A stretch of DNA of 64,000 nt from Arenibacter algicola (GTDB lineage: Bacteria > Bacteroidota > Bacteroidia > Flavobacteriales > Flavobacteriaceae). Where the stretch lies: the NCBI RefSeq assembly GCF_000733925.1, contig NZ_JPOO01000003.1, positions 2,356,001 to 2,420,000 on the forward strand. Reading direction: 5' to 3'. The notes beneath the pieces are model-generated. The model was given only the letters and a program-made list of their open reading frames with translations. It searched no databases and was not told the origin of the DNA. Every line of letters begins with the position of its first letter. Position 1 is the stretch's first letter. Shown piece by piece: positions 6,871-15,516 of the stretch. The translations under genes and the position numbers were made by a program.

Positions 6871-9800
6871 ATGAAGATTACACTAGGTAAATGCCTATTG
6901 CTGGCGGGAGCATTTTTATGTTTCGGTCTGGCGGGGGCACAAACAGTGACAGGAAATGTTTCGGATGGATCCGGACCCTTGCCTGGGGCGAACGTGTTGG
7001 TAAAAGGTACAACCAACGGAACCCAAACAGATTTTGACGGTAACTACACATTGGACAATGTAAGTAGTAATGCCACCTTGGTTTTCAGTTATATTGGTTT
7101 CAAAACCATGGAAATTGGTGTAAACGGAAGAACAACAGTTGACGCCGTTATGGAAGAAGATGCCAGCGAACTGGAAGAAGTGGTATTGATCGGTTACGGT
7201 AGTCAGCGAAAATCGGATCTTACCGGTGCCGTAGGGCAAGTAGACGCCGATCAGCTTCAGGAACGTCCTGCCACATCCCTAAATCAAGCCTTATCAGGTA
7301 AGATTGCCGGGGTGCAGGTGAACACCAACTCGGGTCGCCCAGGTGGTAAATCCAACATTAGGGTTAGGGGTTTTAGTTCTATAAACTCTTCCAATAACCC
7401 GCTATATGTTATAGATGGGGTTCAGTTACCTCAAGGTAATCAAGCTAACTTTAGTTCGGCTATTGATTATCTAAACCCGAATGATGTAGTGTCTATTGAA
7501 GTATTAAAAGATGCTTCCTCAACTGCTATCTACGGTGCTCGTGGTGCCAATGGTGTTATTCTGGTGACCACTAAAAGAGGTCGCGCTGGACAAGGTAGGG
7601 TTACTTACGATGTGGAGTACAGTGTAAACCAATTTGGTCCCAATAGGGCCAAGGTTTTGAATTCCGAGCAATATGCCATGATAGAACAACTTTCATGGGA
7701 AAACACCCAGAAATTTGATCCTGCTGGATGGGCTGCTGGGAACTATGCACAGTACGAGCCAAGACTAAAAAGAGCAAATCCCAATGTGGCTTATTTGTTT
7801 GATAGTGACGGCAAGGCAATCTATGATACGGATTGGTCCAAAGAAGTGGTACAACATAAATTATCACAAAACCATCAGGTTGGTTTTTCAGGGGGTAATG
7901 AAAGAACAACATATGCCATCTCCCTTGGTATTAGGGATGAACAAGGTCTTTTGAAAAACACATATCTAAAGCGCTATTCAGGACGTTTTTCTATTGATGA
8001 TCAGATTAAGACCTGGTTAAAGATCGGAGGTTCCTTAAGCTATAATAACCAGACAGAGAATTTGGCCGATACCAATGACCAAGTTCCACGTAGAATGGTG
8101 GAAGATTATCCTTTTTACCCCGCTCCTTTTCATACGGGAGGCCCCTTGGAAGGCTTATATGCCAATAACAGAGACTATCCCTATGCAGAAGGTACCCGAA
8201 ATTCCGTGAACTGGCTAGATAATAATGAGTATATCTTAAATACCCAGACAACGGCCGGAAGTTTTTATACCAATCTTAACTTTACCAAAGAACTGGAAAT
8301 GAGAACTGTAATCGGTGCCAATATCCTTACCCAGGAAAACAATGAATTCCGAAACAGTGTACTGGACAACAATGCGGTAGCAAGAGCTCAAGCAAGCAAC
8401 GAAAAGCAGACATTTTGGTCTATTGAAAACTACTTGACCTATAATAAGGAAATCAACGAGAACAATTCCTTGACCGCTTTATTGGGGGTGTCTTGGCAAC
8501 AATCCAATGAGTTCTTTGTAAATGCTGATTCCAGAAACTTCCCTACAGATTTCTTTCAATATAACAACCTGGGTGCAGGATCGGATAATATAGCAGTACA
8601 ATCCAATGCAAACAGGGAAGCATTGAATTCCTATTTTGGACGATTGAATTATAATCTCTATGGCAAGTATCTATTTACGGTTACGGGTAGGGCAGATGGT
8701 TCCTCAAAATTTGGAGACAACAATAAGTTTTCCTTTTTCCCCTCAGCAGCAGTTGCCTGGAGGATTTCGGACGAGGATTTTCTTGTAGACAATGCCCTTA
8801 TTTCCAATCTAAAACTTAGGACCAGTTATGGGGTTACAGGTAACTCTGAAATACCACCCTATTCTTCCTTGTCTCTTTTAAGCTCTAACTACGCTACCAT
8901 ATGGAACGATAGCCGTGTTGGTGGAACCGGTCTAAATAGATTGGCGAATCCAGATTTGAAATGGGAAAAGACCGCGCAGTATGATGTTGGATTAGAATTA
9001 GGTTTATTTGACAATAGAATTAGCTTGGAAGCTGATTATTACTACAGGAAAACCACAGATATGCTTTTGGATGCCCCTGTACCACAATCCAGTGGGTATG
9101 CTACCATTAGGAGAAATGTAGGGTCCATGGAGAACAAAGGTCTTGAACTAGGGCTTTCCACTAAGAACATAGCCACGGCAAATGTAACATGGAATACCAA
9201 CTTTAATATTTCCATGAACAGAAATAAAGTACTTTCCTTGGCTACACCATCGGATATCTTTGGTGTTGGTGGACCTGGAATAACCAACGAAACCAGTATT
9301 ATTAGGGTAGGTGAGCCAGTAGGTGCCTTCTGGGGCCTTACCCGTTTGGGTACTTGGGGTACAGATGAGGCCGCTGAAGCCGCTAAATTTGTTAGTTATA
9401 GAAACGGACTTACCATTTTACCTGGAGATATAAAGTATAAGGATTTTAATGGGGATTATATTATTAATGATGAGGATAGGTCCATTATAGGAAACGGTTA
9501 CCCAACAGCATGGGGAACACTTACCAACTATGTTTCCTATAAGAACATAGATTTTACCTTGGAACTTCAATATTCATGGGGTAACGATGTCATGGATATG
9601 AACCTTCACTCCAGTGAGGATAGGCAGGCGCTTGCCAATAGTTACACTACAGTATTGGATGCCTGGACTCCTGATAATCAAGACACCATGATTGCCCAAG
9701 TTAGGGATACACGTGCTGGTTATGTGACCAATGTGGATTCGCATTGGGTAAAGGATGGTTCCTTTGTTCGTGGAAGGAATATTATGTTAGGATATACTTT

Positions 9801-10017
9801 TGATCAAAATTTGGTTGAGAGTATGCATTTGAATAAATTGAGACTGTATGCTTCGGCACAAAATTTCTTTTTGTTGGTGAATGATGAACTACTTGGAGAT
9901 CCCGAGGTAACCCCTATTCGTGGTGGTGAGGGCAACAATGTCTTCTCTCAAGGAATGAAGTGGCATGAATATCCCAAATCGACAACATTCGTTATTGGTC
10001 TGCAAGTCGGTCTGTAA
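6871..10017 (+). CDS. SusC/RagA-type TonB-dependent outer-membrane transporter
   Basis: This 1,048-residue outer-membrane transporter imports a large nutrient, normally an oligosaccharide or peptide, using TonB energy. In order: signal peptide (about 1-23, ending GLAGA before QTVTG), a carboxypeptidase-D regulatory-like beta domain (24-100) with the family pattern KGTTNGTQTDFDGNYTL, the TonB-box region with LEEVVLIGYG, the plug domain (about 110-230, with NPLYVIDGVQ and TAIYGARGANGVILVTTKRG), and the beta-barrel to the C-terminus, ending in an aromatic/hydrophobic strand. Length is typical. The leader contains an ACTAACTAA stretch, also present upstream of the other SusC gene at 24057. The partner SusD starts 25 bases downstream. 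Substrate cannot be read from the sequence; no glycoside hydrolase or polysaccharide lyase is nearby. Confidence 0.93.
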   Translation: MKITLGKCLLLAGAFLCFGLAGAQTVTGNVSDGSGPLPGANVLVKGTTNGTQTDFDGNYTLDNVSSNATLVFSYIGFKTMEIGVNGRTTVDAVMEEDASELEEVVLIGYGSQRKSDLTGAVGQVDADQLQERPATSLNQALSGKIAGVQVNTNSGRPGGKSNIRVRGFSSINSSNNPLYVIDGVQLPQGNQANFSSAIDYLNPNDVVSIEVLKDASSTAIYGARGANGVILVTTKRGRAGQGRVTYDVEYSVNQFGPNRAKVLNSEQYAMIEQLSWENTQKFDPAGWAAGNYAQYEPRLKRANPNVAYLFDSDGKAIYDTDWSKEVVQHKLSQNHQVGFSGGNERTTYAISLGIRDEQGLLKNTYLKRYSGRFSIDDQIKTWLKIGGSLSYNNQTENLADTNDQVPRRMVEDYPFYPAPFHTGGPLEGLYANNRDYPYAEGTRNSVNWLDNNEYILNTQTTAGSFYTNLNFTKELEMRTVIGANILTQENNEFRNSVLDNNAVARAQASNEKQTFWSIENYLTYNKEINENNSLTALLGVSWQQSNEFFVNADSRNFPTDFFQYNNLGAGSDNIAVQSNANREALNSYFGRLNYNLYGKYLFTVTGRADGSSKFGDNNKFSFFPSAAVAWRISDEDFLVDNALISNLKLRTSYGVTGNSEIPPYSSLSLLSSNYATIWNDSRVGGTGLNRLANPDLKWEKTAQYDVGLELGLFDNRISLEADYYYRKTTDMLLDAPVPQSSGYATIRRNVGSMENKGLELGLSTKNIATANVTWNTNFNISMNRNKVLSLATPSDIFGVGGPGITNETSIIRVGEPVGAFWGLTRLGTWGTDEAAEAAKFVSYRNGLTILPGDIKYKDFNGDYIINDEDRSIIGNGYPTAWGTLTNYVSYKNIDFTLELQYSWGNDVMDMNLHSSEDRQALANSYTTVLDAWTPDNQDTMIAQVRDTRAGYVTNVDSHWVKDGSFVRGRNIMLGYTFDQNLVESMHLNKLRLYASAQNFFLLVNDELLGDPEVTPIRGGEGNNVFSQGMKWHEYPKSTTFVIGLQVGL

Positions 10018-10042
10018 TTAATAAAATTTAAAATAAGATATT

Positions 10043-11584
10043 ATGAAATTTGATATAACAAAACACATTGGAAAGTTTTACCTCTGTTCGCTAATGTTGC
10101 TTACAACAGTGGGTTGTTCCGATTTTTTGGATGAATCCGATCCATCAAATCTAACGCCGGACAGTTTTTACACTACGGCCAAACATGCCGAATCGGCTAT
10201 TGCTGCTGTATATGCGGATGCTAGGTTTGTGGGTGATGGTGCGGGAATCTTCTCGTCTAACTGGCAATTATTGGAAGCGGTTACAGGTACGTCTACCACG
10301 CAGACGGCCCAGAACTCAGATTTGAACAACTTGTATTCCCTTTCCTACGATGCAAATACATTACATATCAGGAATTGGTGGAGAGGAGTTTACAAACTTA
10401 TTGCCAATGCCAATTTGGTACTAGAAAATGTCCCCGGTATTGATATGGATGAGGCGCAAAAGAACAAGGTCTTGGGAGAGGCACGATTTTTTAGGGCCTG
10501 GGGTTATTTTTATGCAGTTAGACTTTGGGGTGATGTTCCTCTAATTACCTTGCCGCAGAGCGCAACGTCTGAAGATTTTAATCCTACCCGTAGTCCACAG
10601 AGTGCGGTCTACGATCAAATTGTGGCCGATCTGTTGGCTGCTGAAGGTGCAGGATTATCATGGACTGATGACAGTGGCAGGGTATCCCAAGCTGCGGTAA
10701 AATCTTTATTGGCCAAGGTGTATCTTACCATGGCGGGAAGTCCGTTAAATGAAACGGCCCGCTATGCCGATGCCGCCAGTAAGGCCAAAGAGGTAATCGA
10801 CAATGCTGGAACATTAGGTCTTTTTGATACCTACGGCGAGGTTCACGATGAAAATTTGGAGAACATGGTTGAACATGTTTTCAGCCTACAATACAATGAT
10901 GAGGTGGCAGGAAACCCTATGGGCAATATGTTCCCTAATTTCCAACCAGTAACCTATAGAGGACCATCCGGAACGGGAAGTACCGTACCCGAAATTGAGT
11001 TTTATAACTCCTATGAGGCCGGTGATCTAAGGACAGTCGACCGTGAAGGCTGGTTTTACAGCAGTTACTATACCAATGGTAGTGGTGAACTTTTTGATTT
11101 GGGTGCCCCTTATATATTCAAGCACTTCAACGTTACTGCCAACGGAACCTTTGGTGTTCCGGGTACTGCAAAGGACAACCTGAATATGCCGATAATTCGC
11201 TTTGCCGAGGTGCTATTGATCTATGCGGAGGCTTCCAATGAGGCAACAGGTCCCAATCAGGATGCGGTTGATGCCTTGACTAGGATAAGGGATCGTGCCG
11301 AGTTGACAACCCCTCTTCTAGGAGCTTTCACCCAAGCTTCCTTAAGGGAGGCCGTATGGAAGGAAAGATGGCATGAGCTGTGCTATGAGCAGATTACATG
11401 GTTCGATATGGTGCGCCTTAGAAAAGTGTTGAACAGTGAAACCGGTACTTTTGATGATTTTGTAGGACATGTTAACCTTAGTTCGGATCAGACGCTGCAG
11501 GAGAAACATTTGTTGTTCCCTCTTCCTGAACAGGAAATGATCAACAATCCAAATTTAACACCACAGAACCCTGGTTATAATTAA
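10043..11584 (+). CDS. SusD/RagB-family nutrient-binding lipoprotein
   Basis: This 513-residue surface lipoprotein forms the lid of the SusC transporter encoded just upstream. The signal peptide ends in TTVGC, with the lipidated cysteine at residue 25, followed by SDFLDESDPS, a typical SusD opening. The N-terminal TPR-like helical part includes ARFFRAWGYFYAVRLWGDVPL, and the C-terminal part has the family pattern RFAEVLLIYAEA, then WKERWHELCYEQITWFDMVRL and the ending NPNLTPQNPGYN. Length is in the normal range. The 25-base gap to the SusC gene and the terminator at 11645 mark a two-gene operon. Ligand unknown. Confidence 0.93.
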   Translation: MKFDITKHIGKFYLCSLMLLTTVGCSDFLDESDPSNLTPDSFYTTAKHAESAIAAVYADARFVGDGAGIFSSNWQLLEAVTGTSTTQTAQNSDLNNLYSLSYDANTLHIRNWWRGVYKLIANANLVLENVPGIDMDEAQKNKVLGEARFFRAWGYFYAVRLWGDVPLITLPQSATSEDFNPTRSPQSAVYDQIVADLLAAEGAGLSWTDDSGRVSQAAVKSLLAKVYLTMAGSPLNETARYADAASKAKEVIDNAGTLGLFDTYGEVHDENLENMVEHVFSLQYNDEVAGNPMGNMFPNFQPVTYRGPSGTGSTVPEIEFYNSYEAGDLRTVDREGWFYSSYYTNGSGELFDLGAPYIFKHFNVTANGTFGVPGTAKDNLNMPIIRFAEVLLIYAEASNEATGPNQDAVDALTRIRDRAELTTPLLGAFTQASLREAVWKERWHELCYEQITWFDMVRLRKVLNSETGTFDDFVGHVNLSSDQTLQEKHLLFPLPEQEMINNPNLTPQNPGYN

Positions 11585-11644
11585 TAAACCCTATGGCTAT
11601 ATGGTTTGACAATTTTGTTTGAGTTAATTAGTTTTTGTAATTTT

Positions 11645-11680
11645 AAAAGGCAGTATCCTCACGGATACTGCCTTTTTGTT
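11645..11680 (+). terminator. Rho-independent terminator of the SusC-SusD operon
   Basis: Stem AAAAGGCAGTATCC (11645-11658), loop TCAC, stem GGATACTGCCTTTT (11663-11676), followed by TGTTTTG. A 14-bp perfect stem with A and T flanks works in both directions. The remaining intergenic bases up to 11937 hold nothing that I recognise. Confidence 0.85.
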
Positions 11681-11937
11681 TTGCTTAAGATTTGGAAAAA
11701 TATACTGTGGGCATGGCTAATAAACAAAGGCCCTATATTGGCTTAAATATTGTCTACAGCTCATTGTGTTCTAGTCTCTTTGCACCTTATATATGATCAT
11801 ATTATGATACTAGATTCTTTTTGCCAAATGGGTCCATTATTAAAAGGCAGTAATATCTGGCCTGAGCGCAAAGTATTAATATATCCACCATTGGTCGTAG
11901 GACCAACAGCTAACACTAAAATGCACAAGATAACGTG

Positions 11938-13845
11938 CTACCCTATCTTTTTTAGTTTATAAGAAGGTAGTTTCGGAGATTTGCTTTTAATTTCAAAAGC
12001 GTTATTAAGTTCATTGATAAAGTTGGAAGGAAGAATACCCAATCGCTTTTTAAAAGCGGCATTAAAGGTGTTCAAGTTGTTGTATCCTAGGGAAAAGGCA
12101 ATATAACTTAATTTGCTGTTTCTGAACTCTATATCCTTTAGTAATTTTGGGAGTAAATAGTTTATTCTTAGTTCGTTGATATAGTTATTGAAATTTGATT
12201 TTTTTTCTTGATTTATGACCTGGGATAGGTATTTGGGATTGGTTTTTAGTTGTTCCGAAAGTTGATGTAAATTACAATTTGGATCTAAGAAAAAACTTTC
12301 CTTTTCCAATTTATCCAATTTGGTCAGAATAATATTCTTAATATCCTTATCTATTCTAGGTTGTGTTTTAGGGATATCCGCACTTTTTCTTTCAACGGAC
12401 CATTGGGTTTCCATATTTTGGAACCCACTTATTTTTTCGCTCATTCTTAGCTGTATTTCCGCCAGATCTATAGTTCTTAGCAATAGTAGTCTATTTTTCT
12501 TCCTTACTTTAAGGTAAGAATAAATGGAAATAGTACTAATAATAAAAAGTAAAATGAGTACAATGATAATGGCCCGGAACTTTGCCCTCTGGGCTTGATT
12601 TTCCAATTCCAATATTTTTTTATTCTGCAATACCTCCTTTATTTTTCTTTTAGTCTCCAGAATAATGATCTTTTGTTCCTTTTCATTGGTAAACAATGAA
12701 TCGTTTATGGCCTTATATAGGGATTTATAATCATTGGACTTCGAGATTTGATTGGTTTTTTCATACAGTTGGCCCAAAACATAACTATTTCGTTTTACTA
12801 CATCAAAAGCATCAATGTTTTCGGCAGCTTCAATGCTTTTTTCATAATTGGATATCGCCTGGGCAGTGTCTTTGGCCTGCAAATATAATTCCGCCTGTAC
12901 GGTAAGTGCCCGTGGTATCCTAAAAAGGTAATTATTTTCAAAATTAATTTCCAAGGCCTTTGAAATGTGGGTCAATGCCTTTTCGTGTTCCCCTATGGAC
13001 ATGTAAATATTGGCCATATTGCTGTGTACGGATGCCAATATGTAGCTCCCGGCAGGAGGGAGTTTTTTTTCTATTTCCAGGAAAAATGCATAAATTTTCA
13101 GGGCTCCCTTAGGGTCGTTCAATTTCGCCGTCATACGGGCAATTTCATCTATTTTGGGGTAGATATATTGCGTTTTTTTGAGTTTAAGGATGTAGTGTAG
13201 TCCTTTTAAGCAATAACTTAGGGATTTTGAATAGTTCTCTATTCTGAGGTAATAATGGGATAAAGCGGAATTGGCCTTCATCAAAAGATAATCGTTTTTG
13301 CTTTTTTCTGCGCTATCCAATAGTCTAAGACCCGTTTCCAATGCTCTGTCATACTCCCCTCGCTCCGAATAGATGTATGACTTTAGAGTCATAATATCAG
13401 CATAGATTTCTGGGTATGTTGCAGCGCCAACTACTTTTTGAGTTTCAAGGACCATTTTCATGGACTCCTCAAAATCACCTAGGACAAACAAGAAATAGGC
13501 CCTGTTGTAGTTCGCCTTGAGTACTCCTTCCTTATATGCCAATTTCTCCGACAGGACCATGGCCTGATCGTTATATTTGTTGGCCATTTCGGCAGATTTA
13601 TAAATGTAGGCAGTGTATAAGCTTAGTAAGGTTAACACTTTTTCCTTGCCTTGGGCATATTCATTTTTGTCGAGCAAAAACTCAATATCTAAAAAATCCT
13701 CCTTGTAGCTATCCTTATTTTTTACAAGACTATGTACTGCATTTAAATAGGAGTCTACGGAATCTACAGGGGTTTCATTTGCGCTTAAAGTATTAAACAG
13801 AAAAAATAGAATAATAAAAACTGTAGTTTTGGTTAAGTTATTCAT
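11938..13845 (-). CDS. Membrane-anchored TPR sensor with AraC-type DNA-binding domain
   Basis: This 635-residue predicted transcription regulator is built as sensor plus DNA-binding domain in one chain. Signal or anchor segment at 1-22; TPR-like helical repeats from about 40 to 390 (clear units include YILASVHSNMANIYMSIGEH and a following KALTHISKALEI helix); a coiled stretch; one transmembrane helix about 415-437; then an AraC-type helix-turn-helix domain from about 525 to 615, with LSEQLKTNPKYLSQVIN and a LSYIAFSLGYNNLNTFNAAFK second helix pair. Known: such proteins sense signals in the periplasm and control genes in Bacteroidota. It converges on the SusC-SusD operon, so it may control that operon or the minus-strand operon at 24057-14198. 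Which one is not visible in the sequence. A lone ATG at 13845 follows an A/T-rich leader. Confidence 0.85.
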   Translation of the reverse strand: MNNLTKTTVFIILFFLFNTLSANETPVDSVDSYLNAVHSLVKNKDSYKEDFLDIEFLLDKNEYAQGKEKVLTLLSLYTAYIYKSAEMANKYNDQAMVLSEKLAYKEGVLKANYNRAYFLFVLGDFEESMKMVLETQKVVGAATYPEIYADIMTLKSYIYSERGEYDRALETGLRLLDSAEKSKNDYLLMKANSALSHYYLRIENYSKSLSYCLKGLHYILKLKKTQYIYPKIDEIARMTAKLNDPKGALKIYAFFLEIEKKLPPAGSYILASVHSNMANIYMSIGEHEKALTHISKALEINFENNYLFRIPRALTVQAELYLQAKDTAQAISNYEKSIEAAENIDAFDVVKRNSYVLGQLYEKTNQISKSNDYKSLYKAINDSLFTNEKEQKIIILETKRKIKEVLQNKKILELENQAQRAKFRAIIIVLILLFIISTISIYSYLKVRKKNRLLLLRTIDLAEIQLRMSEKISGFQNMETQWSVERKSADIPKTQPRIDKDIKNIILTKLDKLEKESFFLDPNCNLHQLSEQLKTNPKYLSQVINQEKKSNFNNYINELRINYLLPKLLKDIEFRNSKLSYIAFSLGYNNLNTFNAAFKKRLGILPSNFINELNNAFEIKSKSPKLPSYKLKKIG

Positions 13846-14197
13846 GGTTTATTTTTTTTATACTAATTGCATTTGGGGGATTTTGATTGTAAAAGACCCT
13901 TGTCTTCAATTTTGCGTTTATAATGGGACCGCCTTGGAGGTGGAACAATTAAAGCCTAAAATAGAATTGGGCCTTTTATAACAAAAGGCAATATAGTATT
14001 GATAAATATAGTAATAGATATTTAAATATAATATAAATATAAAGATAGGTCTGTATTAATTATGCAAAGGTTTGCACAAACTCCTATTGGGATAAAATGG
14101 GAGTCTTGGTCTCGAAGTCAATGATATCTTGTATATAATTGGTTGACCGAGCCCTTTTTTTAACATATTTAGGAACCCATTATAGTTAACCCAGTCC
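13846..14197. other. Intergenic stretch with regulator promoter and one small hairpin
   Basis: This gap lies upstream of the TPR-AraC gene and downstream of the cytochrome gene, both on the minus strand. It contains a short hairpin GCCTTTT (13971-13977), loop ATAAC, AAAAGGC (13983-13989), and a very AT-rich run at 13990-14050. The promoter for the regulator is expected here; I cannot place its boxes with confidence. I see no gene. Confidence 0.5.
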
Positions 14198-15436
14198 CTA
14201 ATCCCGCCACATATCTTTGTTATAGATAGCTATTAAATGGGTCCTGATATTAAAGGAGGTTTCCAAACTATCTCGGTCCAACTGCACCATCATGGCCTGG
14301 GAAGGGGTGGTGGGCATATGGCAGGTAATACAATTATTGGCCTTTATATGCTTATCCATCACTGTATTGGAACAGACCGTTTCCCCTTCTGTATGGCAGC
14401 TTATACATTTACTATTAAAATAATCGGTATTCCCCCTTTCTTTCCTATGGGGGTCGTGGCAGGTGCTGCAATCCATAGTTGCCGTTTGTTTAAAACATTC
14501 ACTAATGGTTAGAAGGCCGTATTGATTGCCATGAACGTCCAACTTTTGATCTGGGTTACTGTTGTCCACATTTTTGGTATATTGGTTCAGGTCCTCCCCC
14601 GGAAAATAAGAAAAAGAATTTCCTTTCAAGACAATGCTTCTTGGTCCTGAATGGCATTGGGCACATAGATCCAAGCGCTGTTGGCGGTTTAGATCCTCTA
14701 TTTTTAGGGTAAATTTGGCCTCCATTGCCTCGGGATTCTCCCTGTGAAATATTACATGCTTGGCAGACGGGCCGTGGCAACGCTCACAATCTATCCCGTA
14801 AATCATTTGAGATTTGTCAAACCGATTTCCTTTGGGTGACGGTTCTACACTTTTAGCAAAGGTGATATGGCATTTAAGACAGGCATCCCTTATGGGTCTT
14901 GGCTCATCGTAATAGGTAGGATATCCCGGACTGTTAACCCAACTGTCCGTAGGAGTATAATAGGAAGCTTGCAATTGATATAATTCGTCATTATCCCAGG
15001 TGAGGTACGACTGCCCCCTAACTCCGGATCCAATAACAATATCGAATTTTGAAGGCGCAATTTCGGTGCTCCTATTCTTTATCTTGGTATGTTGATAAAA
15101 ATATTCCCCATTCTTCAACATTTGAAACTCCACCGCCTTTAGGTCCAAAATATTTGTACCCTCCTTGAAACTTCCCTTAATATTGGATGAATCCGCTATG
15201 GCCCCACTATTAAAATGTGCCGTATTCAAATGAGCGTTATAAATGTCCGCATGGCACTCCATACAGGTTTTGGAACCTACAAAATGTTCCCCGTTTCCAT
15301 GGGTTGCCAGGACTTGGGGATTGAAATATTCCGATTCCTTTGTTCCATTTTTACAATGGAACACCAAAGTAGTTAGCCCCAACAGCATAATAACCATTAT
15401 GGAATTCCTAAAGAACTTTCTATTGATTATAGCCAT
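14198..15436 (-). CDS. Seven-haem c-type cytochrome (c554-like), exported
   Basis: This 412-residue exported electron carrier has seven CXXCH haem-binding motifs: CMECH, CLKCH, CERCH, CAQCH, CSTCH, CISCH and CITCH. The N-terminal hydrophobic segment (about 12-28) ends at a cysteine (VFHC) that may be lipidated, though this is a weak lipobox. The first CMECH follows a GEHFVGSKTC motif common in cytochrome c554/c-prime-like proteins. The gene is the last of a minus-strand run after the ASPIC protein (81-base gap) and the second SusC-SusD pair. Multihaem cytochromes beside ASPIC/FG-GAP proteins recur in marine Bacteroidota; their electron donor is unknown. Function inferred: periplasmic or surface redox step linked to the substrate taken up by this locus. 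Confidence 0.85.
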   Translation of the reverse strand: MAIINRKFFRNSIMVIMLLGLTTLVFHCKNGTKESEYFNPQVLATHGNGEHFVGSKTCMECHADIYNAHLNTAHFNSGAIADSSNIKGSFKEGTNILDLKAVEFQMLKNGEYFYQHTKIKNRSTEIAPSKFDIVIGSGVRGQSYLTWDNDELYQLQASYYTPTDSWVNSPGYPTYYDEPRPIRDACLKCHITFAKSVEPSPKGNRFDKSQMIYGIDCERCHGPSAKHVIFHRENPEAMEAKFTLKIEDLNRQQRLDLCAQCHSGPRSIVLKGNSFSYFPGEDLNQYTKNVDNSNPDQKLDVHGNQYGLLTISECFKQTATMDCSTCHDPHRKERGNTDYFNSKCISCHTEGETVCSNTVMDKHIKANNCITCHMPTTPSQAMMVQLDRDSLETSFNIRTHLIAIYNKDMWRD

Positions 15437-15475
15437 ATAAAACCCCTGCCCTTTACTTTTCTATATTGAAATAGA

Positions 15476-15495
15476 CCCAACATTTTAGTGTTGGG
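15476..15495 (-). repeat. Intercistronic hairpin between ASPIC and cytochrome genes
   Basis: CCCAACA (15476-15482), loop TTTTAG, TGTTGGG (15489-15495). Stem of 7 bp, no T-run on the minus strand, so more likely an mRNA-stability or attenuation element than a terminator. Confidence 0.45.
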
Positions 15496-15516
15496 CCTAT
15501 CGATAATATCATTTGA

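Noticed and set aside
11750..11962. Open frame of 70 codons after the first SusC-SusD operon
   Set aside because: It runs into the regulator gene on the opposite strand, with irregular composition and no protein features.
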